Positions 36,588 to 45,974 of a stretch of 55,115 nucleotides of DNA are shown here, piece by piece; position 1 is the stretch's first letter; the number at the start of each line of letters is the position of its first letter. Position numbers and translations under genes: made by a program. Below the pieces are notes generated by a model. It was not told where the DNA came from. It saw nothing but the letters and a program-made list of their open reading frames with translations, and ran no database searches. Origin of the DNA: an uncultured Luminiphilus sp. Its GTDB lineage: Bacteria > Pseudomonadota > Gammaproteobacteria > Pseudomonadales > Halieaceae. The DNA lies in NCBI GenBank assembly GCA_938084055.1, contig CALKDK010000018.1, positions 1 through 55,115 of the forward strand, in the 5' to 3' direction.

Positions 36588-37040
36588 ATGAACGACCATG
36601 AAAAAGAGGGAGCGCGTCTTCTGGCGGGTTTTGACCGTTTGGTGCTCACTCTGTTCAGCGTGGGCGAGCGCCTGGTGCTGGTTATCATAGGCGGACTGGC
36701 CATTTTGGCGGTTGCCATGGAGTTGATTGATTTTTCCCGGGAAGGGAGTGTTCGCCTTGCTGACCTGTTGCTGCTGTTTATCTATCTCGAAGTGATTGGC
36801 ATGGCCTGTGCCTACTACGCTACGCACAGTGTGCCGGTGACGCTGCCGGTCTTGATTGCCATTACGGGCATTACGCGCCTGATTATTCTGCAGGGTAAGG
36901 AGTTTGAGCCCACGCAGCTGGTCTTTGAGGCTGGAGCGGTTCTGTTACTGGCGCTTGGGTACGGCGTGCTCAGCTGGGCGACAGAGCGTTTTCGCGCCAG
37001 CAACAAAAGTTCTGCGAGGGATATGCCGTCGATAGACTGA
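36588..37040 (+). CDS. psiE: PsiE-family membrane protein
   Basis: A 150-residue protein with four hydrophobic helices and the conserved segments of the phosphate-starvation-inducible PsiE family (LADLLLLFIYLEVIGM; ITGITRLIILQGKE). Function is unknown even in E. coli, where its expression responds to phosphate and cAMP. GAGGAG lies upstream of the ATG. The next small membrane protein starts about 40 bases downstream. No Pho box that I can recognise lies in the 156-base spacer before it. Confidence 0.82.
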   Translation: MNDHEKEGARLLAGFDRLVLTLFSVGERLVLVIIGGLAILAVAMELIDFSREGSVRLADLLLLFIYLEVIGMACAYYATHSVPVTLPVLIAITGITRLIILQGKEFEPTQLVFEAGAVLLLALGYGVLSWATERFRASNKSSARDMPSID

Positions 37041-37079
37041 CGGTTTGAGTACCCCGATGGTGTACAACAGGGCGTGTCT

Positions 37080-37292
37080 ATGCCGCAGCATTTAAAATAC
37101 CGCGGACCCTGGCTGGTCGCGGTACTGGTCACCCTTTTCCTGGGCGTGCCCTGGTACTGGCCCGAGGATCGCGCGCTTGAAGGATGGCTGGTGCCTGCCT
37201 GGGTTTGGATCACCCTCGGCGCCTCGGTCATGCTGTCGGTTGTGGTGGTATGGGGGGCACTGCGCGGCTGGCCCGATGAGGACGAATACTGA
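37080..37292 (+). CDS. Small DUF3311-like membrane protein, symporter partner
   Basis: A 70-residue protein with two predicted transmembrane helices separated by a short loop (the second ending in WGALRGW) and an acidic C-terminus. Small two-helix proteins of the DUF3311 type are commonly encoded directly before sodium/solute symporters, and here the SSS gene starts 2 bases after the stop. It is probably an accessory subunit. The ATG at 37080 is chosen; an in-frame GTG at 37074 is possible. Confidence 0.75.
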   Translation: MPQHLKYRGPWLVAVLVTLFLGVPWYWPEDRALEGWLVPAWVWITLGASVMLSVVVVWGALRGWPDEDEY

Positions 37293-37294
37293 CC

Positions 37295-38770
37295 GTGCAG
37301 GGACTGCCGCTGGGTCCATGGAGTCTGGCTTTTATCGCGGTGTACCTACTGTCGATACTGGGTATTGGCTGGTTCGCACGCAGCCGCCGCAGGGACGACA
37401 CGCTCGGAGATTACTACCTGGGCGGACGCAGTATGGGACTGTGGGTCCTCATGCTCACCCTTTTCGCCACCCAGTACAGCGGTAACGCACTCTTTGGTTT
37501 CACTGGGCAGGCCTATCGGGCCGGCTTTACCTGGCTCAGTATTGTGCACAGCATGATCGCCGTCGTAGCGGGTTACCTGCTGTTTGCACCCCAGCTACAG
37601 CGCCTGTCCCGGGCGCATCAATTCGTAACGCCCAGTGATTACATCACCTATCGCTTTCCCTCGAAGATCCTGGGTGTGCTGGTCGTGATATGCCTGATGA
37701 TCGTTCTGGTGAACTACGTGCTCGCTCAACTAAAAGTTATGGGTCACGTTGTGGAGGGGCTCAGCGGCGGGCGCGTTGATGCGGTGTGGGGCGTCATTTT
37801 GCTGGCAGTGATTATGTTGGTGTACTCCACCCTCGGGGGCTTGCGCAGCGTCGCCTGGACCGATGCGATCCAGGGGGCAATGATGCTCACGGGGTTCGCC
37901 TTGATCGCTGTGATTGTCCAGCGTGACCTGGGTGGGTGGATGGTAGCCTTCATGGAGCTGCGGGAGGTTGCCCCACAAAAATTACAGCCGCCCGCTGGCC
38001 GTACCGCGGTGACCTGGTTTTCAACGGTCATTCTTATTGGCGTGGGGGCATCGGTGTATCCCCAGGCTATCCAGAGAATTTATGCTGCAGCCTCCGCTTC
38101 GACACTGCAAAGGTCACTGGCAGGTATGGCTGTATTGCCGCTCTTTGCGGTTGTTGTGGTGCTGGCGCTTGGCTTTGTCGCCATTGCCCGATACCCAGGC
38201 CTCGAGGGCAGTAGCGCCGACCAGGTCATGGTGCTGATCATGCGTGACGTGCTGGCTACCGGAGTGCTTGGCCATGTGGTGGTCACGCTGCTCCTGGGTG
38301 CCATCCTGGCAGCGCTCATGAGCACAGCCGACTCCGCATTGCTGGCACTATCATCAATTTTTGCCAAGGATATCTATCAGGAGCACCTGAAACCGCATGC
38401 TGGTGACCGGGAGTGCGCCCGTGCGGGTCAGTGGCTGGCCTGGGTTGTTCTGGGAGTTTTGATTTGGATCTCCACGCTGGAAGATCTCACCCTGTACCGA
38501 CTGTTCGTGCTCAAGTTTGAAATTCTCCTGCAGATCGCCCCGGCCTTTTATCTCGGCGTCAACTTCCCATCCCTTCGGTCTACCCCGATCCTGATGGGGT
38601 TGGTGGCGGGTTTGACCACCGCGGTTGCGGGCTGGTCCGCTGGATGGATGCCCCTGGGTCTGCATCCCGGAACGCTGGGCTTGATGGCGAATGTGTTGAC
38701 CGTGCTTGCGAGCCATTATTTCCTGCGACCACCCCGCCCGGTGATGGGATTGGATGGCCGATTGAAGTAA
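37295..38770 (+). CDS. Sodium:solute symporter (SSS family)
   Basis: A 491-residue carrier with about thirteen helices of the LeuT fold. Family blocks include GDYYLGGRSMGLWVL near the N-terminus, FATQYSGNALFGFTG, and the helix-8 segment ALMSTADSALLALSS that forms the sodium site. With the small protein just upstream it forms a two-gene unit like bacterial monocarboxylate permeases of the MctP kind; amino acids or carboxylates are likely substrates. Starts with GTG two bases after the preceding stop, so translation is coupled. Confidence 0.88.
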   Translation: MQGLPLGPWSLAFIAVYLLSILGIGWFARSRRRDDTLGDYYLGGRSMGLWVLMLTLFATQYSGNALFGFTGQAYRAGFTWLSIVHSMIAVVAGYLLFAPQLQRLSRAHQFVTPSDYITYRFPSKILGVLVVICLMIVLVNYVLAQLKVMGHVVEGLSGGRVDAVWGVILLAVIMLVYSTLGGLRSVAWTDAIQGAMMLTGFALIAVIVQRDLGGWMVAFMELREVAPQKLQPPAGRTAVTWFSTVILIGVGASVYPQAIQRIYAAASASTLQRSLAGMAVLPLFAVVVVLALGFVAIARYPGLEGSSADQVMVLIMRDVLATGVLGHVVVTLLLGAILAALMSTADSALLALSSIFAKDIYQEHLKPHAGDRECARAGQWLAWVVLGVLIWISTLEDLTLYRLFVLKFEILLQIAPAFYLGVNFPSLRSTPILMGLVAGLTTAVAGWSAGWMPLGLHPGTLGLMANVLTVLASHYFLRPPRPVMGLDGRLK

Positions 38771-38960
38771 TCTTGCTGGTTGGGGGGTAACTGCGTCCTC
38801 TCTGCAGATGAAGGTGCCGGTCTTTACGTCGCGCCAAAATGCAGTAGCCAACGCTTAAAACCACTCTCCAGTCGGGACCGGCAGTCCGGACCAATTTTTC
38901 AGGGTTTTATCAATTAAATAGCGTCTTACCTATCAGGTATGGCAACGGTGGGTCGAAGTT

Positions 38961-40736
38961 GTGAACAAGGTTGTTGGGTTTTTTCTGGCCTCGGCATTCA
39001 GTGGGTTTTTCGGCTCGGTTTATGCGCAGCAAATCACGCTACCTGTGATTACCAATGGCGAACTGGGCGCTACCTGGGATATTGGAATTGCTGCCTTTGA
39101 TGCCGGTATAGATTTTAATACCTGCGTTGATGACTTCGGTGCGGGCTGTCCCAATGTGGACTGGCGCTGGACTCAGGGTGATGACGGCTACGACGTGCTT
39201 GAGCTCGAGTATCCAGGAACCGGAGAGCTTGCTGGGGTCTATTTCAAGTCGTCCACACCACAGGATCTCTCGAATTTTTCAGGGGGCACCATTGAATTTG
39301 ATGCCCGGGCGTCCCAGCCGAACACCGCCCTCACCATCAAGGTGGACTGCGTCTACCCCTGCACGTCGGGCGATCTGGCTATACCCACGAGTCTCGGATC
39401 CGACTGGCAGCGTATTACCGTGGCCGTTGATGACCTCGTCAGCCAAAACCTGGATTTGCGCCGTATTGATACGGGCCTGGTGCTCTGGCCTTCGGCCTTG
39501 GGTGCGGTGGTCATCCAGCTGGACAATCTGGTGTGGCGGACGTCCGCGAATCCGCCCCCACCCCCGCCGCCACCAACGGGCACCGGCGGTCCCACTCTGT
39601 TACTGGAAAACCTGTCAGGGCAGGCCAATGTGTCACCGACAGGTTACCCGGGTTACCAGTTGGCCTGGTCGGACGAATTTGACGAGTCGGAGCTGGATTT
39701 GGCTGCCTGGAATTTTGATATTGGCGGTGGCGGCTGGGGAAATAATGAGCTGCAGTACTACCAGCAGGAGAACGTTGCCATTGATCGTGGCCACCTCGTG
39801 ATCACCGCGAAGAGGGAGTCTCGGGGGGGGCGCAATTTTACGTCGTCGCGCATAAAGACCGAAGGCGAAATGGAATTCGGTTTCGGGCGCGTTGACATTC
39901 GTGCGGCACTGCCGCGCGGCCAGGGTATCTGGCCGGCCCTGTGGGCCCTCGGAGCCGACTTTCGTGAGGTCGGCTGGCCCTACTGTGGTGAGCTCGACAT
40001 CATGGAAATGATTGGCGGTGCGGGCCGGGAAAATACCGTACACGGCACGATGCATTGGAACGTCGGTGGTGGCGACAGGCCCTACGCGCCCACCTACGAG
40101 GGCGGTTACTTCCAGAAGACGGCGGATGATTTTGGTTCGGGTTTCAATGTCTTCAGCATGATCCGGGAGCCGGGTCGAGTGCAGTGGCTGGTCAATGATG
40201 AGCTTTACTATGAGCGGGTGCTGACCGCCGCACCGGATTTTGCGCCCTTTGCCAACCCGTTCTTTCTAATCTTCAACATTGCCGTGGGCGGGAACTGGCC
40301 CGGATCCCCTGATGATTCAACACAATTTCCCCAACGCATGGTGGTCGATTACGTTCGTGTATTTGCAACCAGCAGCGCAGACGAGGATTCTGATGGTGAC
40401 GGCGCGGCGGACTCCGAAGACGCATTTCCTTTCGACCCTGGGGAGTCTGTGGATACCGATGGTGATGGCGTAGGTAACAATGCAGACGACGACGATGACG
40501 GTGACGGCTATGGGGACGATGCGGATGCGTTCCCCCTGGACCCCGATGAGTGGCTGGATACTGATGGTGATGGTGTGGGTGATAACGCTGACCTTGACCC
40601 CGACGAGACCAATATGCATGCCAATTTCACCAACCTGCTGCTTATTATCGAAGCCAGTCGCAGAGGTGGTTTGATCGACAAACGTGGGTCGGATGTTTCA
40701 GGCACCGGGTCAGCGGGTCGGGAGCCCATCCAGTAG
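38961..40736 (+). CDS. Secreted GH16 glycoside hydrolase (laminarinase-like) with N-terminal CBM-like module and TSP3 repeats
   Basis: A 591-residue exported enzyme. A signal peptide ends about residue 22 (SVYAQ). Residues ~25-195 form a beta-sandwich that resembles carbohydrate-binding modules; a proline run (about 198-205) links it to a GH16 domain (~215-470) with catalytic motif ELDIME at 344-349, Glu344 and Glu349 being nucleophile and acid/base. Residues ~474-551 are acidic DxDxDG repeats of thrombospondin type 3, which bind calcium. GH16 enzymes with this motif cut beta-1,3- or mixed-linked glucans; algal laminarin is the likely substrate. Start is GTG. No sugar-specific TonB receptor is adjacent. 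Confidence 0.9.
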   Translation: MNKVVGFFLASAFSGFFGSVYAQQITLPVITNGELGATWDIGIAAFDAGIDFNTCVDDFGAGCPNVDWRWTQGDDGYDVLELEYPGTGELAGVYFKSSTPQDLSNFSGGTIEFDARASQPNTALTIKVDCVYPCTSGDLAIPTSLGSDWQRITVAVDDLVSQNLDLRRIDTGLVLWPSALGAVVIQLDNLVWRTSANPPPPPPPPTGTGGPTLLLENLSGQANVSPTGYPGYQLAWSDEFDESELDLAAWNFDIGGGGWGNNELQYYQQENVAIDRGHLVITAKRESRGGRNFTSSRIKTEGEMEFGFGRVDIRAALPRGQGIWPALWALGADFREVGWPYCGELDIMEMIGGAGRENTVHGTMHWNVGGGDRPYAPTYEGGYFQKTADDFGSGFNVFSMIREPGRVQWLVNDELYYERVLTAAPDFAPFANPFFLIFNIAVGGNWPGSPDDSTQFPQRMVVDYVRVFATSSADEDSDGDGAADSEDAFPFDPGESVDTDGDGVGNNADDDDDGDGYGDDADAFPLDPDEWLDTDGDGVGDNADLDPDETNMHANFTNLLLIIEASRRGGLIDKRGSDVSGTGSAGREPIQ

Positions 40737-40999
40737 TGACGTCGGTTATCCCCTGGCCATGCTGGCTGGGGATGAGGGTATCCGCCCATCAGGCTCTCAA
40801 TGCCAACCAGCCGAGCAGGGCATCAGGTACGCCGGGTATGCGCAACGGCCGCCTGTGCCCCAGAGCACCCCGAGGCAGGGCGCACCCGCGGCTCACTCGA
40901 CCCCCGCTGAAGTGATGGATCGCGTGGGTGTTCAGGGCGTAACTCGACCCGATTTCGGCACTGGGCTAGGCTAGGCTACTGATCAAGGAGAAACAAACT

Positions 41000-42442
41000 A
41001 TGGCGCAGACTCTGGAACGGTCTATCCGTCGCTGGGTGGGGAGTGGGCTCAACGCCTCAAATAACGTCGCTCGACGGTTGAAGAATCCCTGGCGAAAACA
41101 CCCATTCCTGACCGGCATCCACGCACCGGTTCAGGAGGAGCTCAGCCTGACAGATCTCAGGGTCGAGGGAGAAATCCCCCCGGAGCTGAGCGGCTGCTAT
41201 GCCCGCATTGGACCGAACCCCTTTGCTCCGGACCCAAGAGGCCACCACTGGTTTTTGGGTGACGGTATGGTGCATGGTATTCGTCTCGCACAGGGTCGGG
41301 CAGAGTGGTATCACAATCGCTATATACGCTCCCGCGCCCTCGAGGCCGCTGGTGGTCCTGAGGCGGCTCCGGGTCCGCGCGCCGGTCCTGGAGACACGGT
41401 CAATACCAATATCCTGAGTCTTGGTGGCAGGACACTGGCGCTTGTTGAGGCGGGGACACCGCCGGTTGAACTGGACCGCGCACTCGATACCGTCGCCTAC
41501 ACCGACTTTGGTGGCGCCCTGAACAGCCCGTTCACTGCCCACCCCCATGAGGATCCGATGACCGGGGAATGGCATGCGGTCACGTACACACCCCTGCAGC
41601 CGGACCGGGTCTGGCATGTGGTGATTGATCGTGAAGGTCGGGTCACGAGGCAGGTTAGCGTGCCGGTCGCCGATGGTCCTTCCATTCATGAATGTGCGAT
41701 CACCCCACGCTTCGTGGTGGTGTTTGATTTGCCCGTGACCCTGTCGCTGGGCGCCATGGCAAAGGGGTATAAATTCCCGTATCGCTGGAACAGGCAACGC
41801 TCTGCACGGGTGGGACTCTTACCCAGAGACGGTGTCGCTGATGACATTATCTGGTGTGATGTGGAGCCCTGCTTTTTATTTCATGTCGCCAACAGCTTTG
41901 AGGTTGATGAGCACACGCTGGTAATCGATGCGGCGGTGTACGAGAGTATGTTCGCCCACGGTCCGGACGGGCCCAATGGCCAGTCCCTGGGACTGGAGCG
42001 CTGGCATGTTGATCTGCGTTCGCGCACGGTGCGCCGCGACACCCTGGACCGAACACCCCAGGAATTTCCCAGAGTGGATGAACGGTACTTTGGTAGTCAG
42101 TATCGCCACACCTGGAGTGTGGGCTTGCCCAGCGAACCCCGGTCGAACTTCGCTGAACCGAATCACCTGTTCCATCACGATCTGAGCGCCGGCCAGCGCC
42201 AGGAGTATGCCTTTGGCCCGAGTCATGTGGGTGGCGAGTTTGTATTTGTTCCCCGCAGTCATGCGGCGCCGGAAGGTGAGGGCTGGTTATTGGGTTATGT
42301 GGTTGATACCGATACCAGCGGCAGTGAGTTGCGGATAATCAATGCCCAGGCTGTGGCGGAGGGACCCGTTGCCTCCATCCATATTCCCCGGCGTATTCCG
42401 CCAGGTTTTCACGGTAATTGGCTGCCAGACAACCCGGCCTAG
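41000..42442 (+). CDS. Carotenoid oxygenase family protein
   Basis: A 480-residue seven-bladed propeller enzyme. All four iron-binding histidines can be placed: His181 (TAHPHEDPMTGE), His230 (PSIHECAITPRF), His295 (FLFHVANSFE) and His471 (PPGFHGNW). The family cleaves carotenoids, apocarotenoids or stilbenes/lignin phenols with O2. The N-terminal GCYARIGPNPFAP segment is typical. A strong AAGGAG ribosome-binding site precedes the ATG. It is flanked by unrelated genes, so whether it cleaves the cell's own carotenoid or an aromatic substrate is undetermined. Confidence 0.93.
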   Translation: MAQTLERSIRRWVGSGLNASNNVARRLKNPWRKHPFLTGIHAPVQEELSLTDLRVEGEIPPELSGCYARIGPNPFAPDPRGHHWFLGDGMVHGIRLAQGRAEWYHNRYIRSRALEAAGGPEAAPGPRAGPGDTVNTNILSLGGRTLALVEAGTPPVELDRALDTVAYTDFGGALNSPFTAHPHEDPMTGEWHAVTYTPLQPDRVWHVVIDREGRVTRQVSVPVADGPSIHECAITPRFVVVFDLPVTLSLGAMAKGYKFPYRWNRQRSARVGLLPRDGVADDIIWCDVEPCFLFHVANSFEVDEHTLVIDAAVYESMFAHGPDGPNGQSLGLERWHVDLRSRTVRRDTLDRTPQEFPRVDERYFGSQYRHTWSVGLPSEPRSNFAEPNHLFHHDLSAGQRQEYAFGPSHVGGEFVFVPRSHAAPEGEGWLLGYVVDTDTSGSELRIINAQAVAEGPVASIHIPRRIPPGFHGNWLPDNPA

Positions 42443-42494
42443 GCTGTTGGCGAGGAGTTGGCGTGTTTGAACAGCATGCATTGCAGGCTGTCAG

Positions 42495-43172
42495 CTAGCG
42501 AAAGGATGCGATGTCGCTCAACGGTTTTTTTTGGGTTGCCGCCCGGGGTACCCGGGCGTCTGGCGCCGTATGGCCGACCACCAGCAGGACAAACGGCCGT
42601 TCATTCGTTGGGCGACCCAGAATCTGGTTAAGGAATTTCATGGGGCTGGGTGTGTGGGTCAGTGTCGCCAGCCCTGCCTCATGCAAAGCGGTAATCAAAA
42701 AGCCTGTGGCGATACCGACGGATTCTGAAATGTAGTAATTTTTCCGCTTGTTGCCCTGTTTATCGACACCAAATCGTTCAGCGAAAATGGCGATCAGCCA
42801 GGGTGCAGTCTCCAGAAAAGGTTTATCGGCATTGGTGCCAAGGGGGCCAATATCCTGGAGCCAACTATCACCGGCCTTACCTGCGTAGAAAGCACGCTCC
42901 TCTGCTTCAGCGGCAAGACGGATTTCCCGTTTGATCCCGGGATCGCACACGCAGGCAAAATGCCAGGGTTGGTGGTTAGCCCCCGATGGCGCGGTGCCCG
43001 CCGCTCGCACAGCCGTTTCAATAATTTGGCGATCAACGGGTTGGCTTGAGAAGTGCCGTACGGTGCGCCGCGTACTCATGACCTCAAGGTAGTCAGTACA
43101 CCGGGTCAGTCCCTCGGCCTGGCTTAACTTTGGCCGCGCCGGAAGTGGTATGGGGTCGTAGTCAAAGTCCAT
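42495..43172 (-). CDS. Nitroreductase-fold flavoprotein, iodotyrosine deiodinase-like
   Basis: A 225-residue FMN enzyme of the nitroreductase fold. The FMN block [14 protein letters not shown] and [14 protein letters not shown] are near-identical in pattern to iodotyrosine deiodinase (IYD). Between residues 81 and 124 the sequence aligns without gaps to my recollection of human IYD, and the substrate-zwitterion triad Glu157-Tyr161-Lys182 falls on Glu92, Tyr96 and Lys117. The C-terminus (VP...KKPLSDI) also matches. IYD reductively removes halogen from halotyrosines using FMN. A bacterial halotyrosine or halophenol dehalogenase is the best guess; an ordinary nitroreductase is less likely. Confidence 0.85.
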   Translation of the reverse strand: MDFDYDPIPLPARPKLSQAEGLTRCTDYLEVMSTRRTVRHFSSQPVDRQIIETAVRAAGTAPSGANHQPWHFACVCDPGIKREIRLAAEAEERAFYAGKAGDSWLQDIGPLGTNADKPFLETAPWLIAIFAERFGVDKQGNKRKNYYISESVGIATGFLITALHEAGLATLTHTPSPMKFLNQILGRPTNERPFVLLVVGHTAPDARVPRAATQKKPLSDIASFR

Positions 43173-43294
43173 GCGGTTTCCCCCCCTTGGGCATTCAGGA
43201 ACACCGGTTCCCGCCGCCGGCTATGTGGGCCTCACACGGCTCAAATTGCCGACGGACACTGGGTGGGCTTGGCCACTGACATTTGCGGAGCACA

Positions 43295-43594
43295 TCAGAA
43301 AACCCAGGCGATCAGTAACCAGTTGAAGATGAAAAAAGTGAAGAAAGCGGGGAGTATGTACTGGATCTCCCCGAGCAGGCCGTCTCCAGACACTACAGCA
43401 AAAAAACCCAGCACAACCAGCGTCAGCACGAACGCGTATTTTGCGGCCGACTTCATTGACACCCCGGGTTCGAGCGCGGCACTGACCCCTGCCATCATGT
43501 CGGGCACTACCCAGGCAATTCCGATAGCGATAAGTCCCAGAACAACGAGTGACGCTACGGTCCATCCCAGCTTCGATTTGAAATGACCGTCCAT
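43295..43594 (-). CDS. Small three-helix membrane protein, partner of the PH-domain protein
   Basis: A 99-residue hydrophobic protein with three predicted transmembrane segments (about residues 10-30, 50-68 and 78-98). I recognise no family. Its ATG overlaps the stop of the preceding PH-domain gene by one base (TGATG), so the two are translationally coupled and probably act together at the inner membrane. Confidence 0.72.
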   Translation of the reverse strand: MDGHFKSKLGWTVASLVVLGLIAIGIAWVVPDMMAGVSAALEPGVSMKSAAKYAFVLTLVVLGFFAVVSGDGLLGEIQYILPAFFTFFIFNWLLIAWVF

Positions 43595-43983
43595 CAGTCC
43601 GCTCCCACTTTGCCCAGCAATCGCTCCCGGATCTCGGCGGGGTCGGGCATGCCCCTGAGGCGTACCTCTGGGGCATCGCCGGCGGTATACACGTCAATGT
43701 CACCCGTGCCAAATAAGCGTTGGCCCAGCGATTGGTTGACCGTCACCGTGCGCACGCTGTCGGTGCGCAGTTGGGCTCGTTCTTTGCTCAACACGCCTTT
43801 TTCATACAACAGATCGTCGCCGTCGATGATCATCCGTGTGGTCTTGGTCTGCACAAACCAGATCAGCAGCAGAATAATGCCCAAACCGAACACGGGTATC
43901 AGCAGGAGATACAACAGAAAAGTAAAGGGCGCGTTGCGAAACATGGGTGGAGACACTTCCAACCGTTGGTCTTGCTCTGCCAT
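43594..43983 (-). CDS. Bacterial PH (bPH2/DUF304) domain membrane protein
   Basis: A 129-residue protein with one or two transmembrane helices (about 18-42) and a following bPH2 domain: TRMIIDGDDLLYEKGVLSKE, then RTDSVRTVTVNQSLGQRLFG and GDIDVYTAGD. This pattern is typical of YdbS/YdbT-like DUF304 proteins of unknown function. The ATG at 43983 has an excellent AAGGAGGG ribosome-binding site and is chosen over an upstream in-frame start. It is coupled to the small membrane protein downstream and divergent from the SSS cassette. Confidence 0.83.
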   Translation of the reverse strand: MAEQDQRLEVSPPMFRNAPFTFLLYLLLIPVFGLGIILLLIWFVQTKTTRMIIDGDDLLYEKGVLSKERAQLRTDSVRTVTVNQSLGQRLFGTGDIDVYTAGDAPEVRLRGMPDPAEIRERLLGKVGAD

Positions 43984-44255
43984 GGTATTCCCTCCTTGGT
44001 TTACACCCCTCTTGTTAACACGAGTAGGTGTAGGTTGCACATGGATTTTGGTGGCTACCCGATCCTCACAACGAGGCCAACCCCGATATGGCCGGTCGGG
44101 GCGCCGCGGGAGGTTTGCGCTGTCGGGCGGCAAACTTCCCAGTTCAGGGCACTATGCCATCACCCGGTGACGGCTGCAGGTCGAGCGCTGCCCATTGCCT
44201 GTTACCCACTCCCTGCGTAGGGTAGCGGCAGGCTCGGCACAGGTGCTTGCAAACC

Positions 44256-45974
44256 ATGAACCAGGACCTGACATGGACTCTGGTGAGCTGCGTCTTTTTT
44301 ATGGGGCTGGTGGCGGCAATTGCCTATCGCCAGACCCGTGGAGAGGTCAGCTCTGGAGAGGGTTATTTCCTTGCGGGGCGGGGTCTGGGCGCGCCTGTTA
44401 TTGCGGGCTCCCTGCTGCTGACAAATCTCTCGGCTGAACAGCTCATTGGCCTCAACGGCTCCGCTTACGGCTTCAATCTCAGCAGTATGGCCTGGGAGGT
44501 TACCGCGGCAGTGGCCACCGTCTTCATGGCCTTCGTGTTTTTACCCCGGTATCTGGCCGGCGCTTTCACGACCCTGCCCGAATTCTTGAACCAGCGTTTT
44601 GATGACGGGGTGCGGCGCATGACGGTTATCCTGTTCATGCTCGGTTATGGTCTGGTCACGATTCCAAGCGTGCTCTACTCAGGATCCCTCGCCGTGATGA
44701 AATTATTTGCGATTCCTGATCTCCTGGGTCTTGACCCTCAGGTTGCATTGCCCGTGACGGTGGTGGTGATTGGCCTGACCGGTGCCCTCTATGCGGTGTT
44801 CGGAGGACTGAAGGCCGTGGCGGTGTCGGATACCATCAACGGCATCGGGCTGCTGATCATGGGACTGGCCATACCGCTACTTGGCTTCGCTGCGCTCGGG
44901 CAGGGAAGTATCCTGTCCGGACTGGCGACAGTCGTGACGTCAGAGACTGAGAAATTAAATGCCATTGGGGGACCTGAGGACCCGACGCCGTTTGCAACCC
45001 TGTTTACGGGGATGATCTTCGCCAACCTGTTTTACTGGTGTGCCAACCAATACGTGATTCAGCGCACGCTTGCCGCACGAAACCTCGCTGAGGGGCAGCG
45101 GGGGGTCCTGCTGTCGGGATTTTTCAAAGTACTGGTTCCCTTTCTGATGATGCTGCCTGGCGTCATTGCCTTTCATCTTTACGGAAGCGAATTGGCATCA
45201 ATTGACCTGGCCTACCCCCATCTGGTGCGGGATGTGCTGCCCAGCTACGCCTGGGGCTTTTTTCTGGCTGTGCTGCTCGGCGCAGTATTCAGTTCCTTCA
45301 ACTCCCTTCTTAACAGTGCTGCCACCCTCTTCTGCCTCGACGTTTACGAGCCGCTCTCCAGACAGCCCCTGGCCGATCGGGACCGGGTCAGGGTTGCCAA
45401 GTGGGCCAGCGTAGGTATTGCGCTTTTTTCCTTCATGGTTGCGCCCATGCTGCAGTACGCACCTGAGGGCCTTTGGCAGGTGATTCGGATATTTACCGGC
45501 TTTTACAACATACCGGTAATTGCCATTGTGGTGGTGGGCCTGTTCACAACCCGGGTACCCGCACTTGCAGCTAAAGTCGTGATTGTTTTTCATGTCGTGA
45601 CCTATGGCTGCCTGCAGTTTTTGCTGAAAGAACAGGTGCCCCTACATTTCCTGCATCTCTACGCCATCCTCTTCATGATAGAGATCGTCATCATGCTGGT
45701 GCTGGGTCGCTGGCGGCCGCGCACAGAGGGATGGACCTTCCATCGCCGTCAGACCCTGGATTTACGGCCCTGGAAATACGCCATACCCTGCGCGTTCACG
45801 CTGCTGTCCTGTGTCGTTGGGCTTTACCTGCTTTTCTCACCCCTGGGTCTGGTGGGGGGGTTAAGTCATTGGTTTGCGCCACTGTTGTCGCTATTGCTAC
45901 TGGCCAACGCCTTTATTTGGTGGAGTTTTTCCCGCGGCTACTGGCGACTCAATGAACGGGCTGACCAATTATGA
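44256..45974 (+). CDS. Sodium:solute symporter (SSS/SGLT-like), first gene of the dioxygenase cassette
   Basis: A 572-residue LeuT-fold carrier with about fourteen helices. Visible blocks are GYFLAGRGLGAPVIAGSLL, NLSAEQLIGLNGSAYG (sodium/substrate region of SGLT-type members), and VFSSFNSLLNSAATLF in the helix-8 sodium site. The length and the LNGSAYGF block favour a sugar, polyol or inositol carrier over a carboxylate one. The ATG at 44256 is used; TTG at 44247 is possible. Its stop overlaps the ATG of the Gfo/Idh/MocA gene (ATGA), so it opens a coupled four-gene cassette. Confidence 0.88.
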   Translation: MNQDLTWTLVSCVFFMGLVAAIAYRQTRGEVSSGEGYFLAGRGLGAPVIAGSLLLTNLSAEQLIGLNGSAYGFNLSSMAWEVTAAVATVFMAFVFLPRYLAGAFTTLPEFLNQRFDDGVRRMTVILFMLGYGLVTIPSVLYSGSLAVMKLFAIPDLLGLDPQVALPVTVVVIGLTGALYAVFGGLKAVAVSDTINGIGLLIMGLAIPLLGFAALGQGSILSGLATVVTSETEKLNAIGGPEDPTPFATLFTGMIFANLFYWCANQYVIQRTLAARNLAEGQRGVLLSGFFKVLVPFLMMLPGVIAFHLYGSELASIDLAYPHLVRDVLPSYAWGFFLAVLLGAVFSSFNSLLNSAATLFCLDVYEPLSRQPLADRDRVRVAKWASVGIALFSFMVAPMLQYAPEGLWQVIRIFTGFYNIPVIAIVVVGLFTTRVPALAAKVVIVFHVVTYGCLQFLLKEQVPLHFLHLYAILFMIEIVIMLVLGRWRPRTEGWTFHRRQTLDLRPWKYAIPCAFTLLSCVVGLYLLFSPLGLVGGLSHWFAPLLSLLLLANAFIWWSFSRGYWRLNERADQL

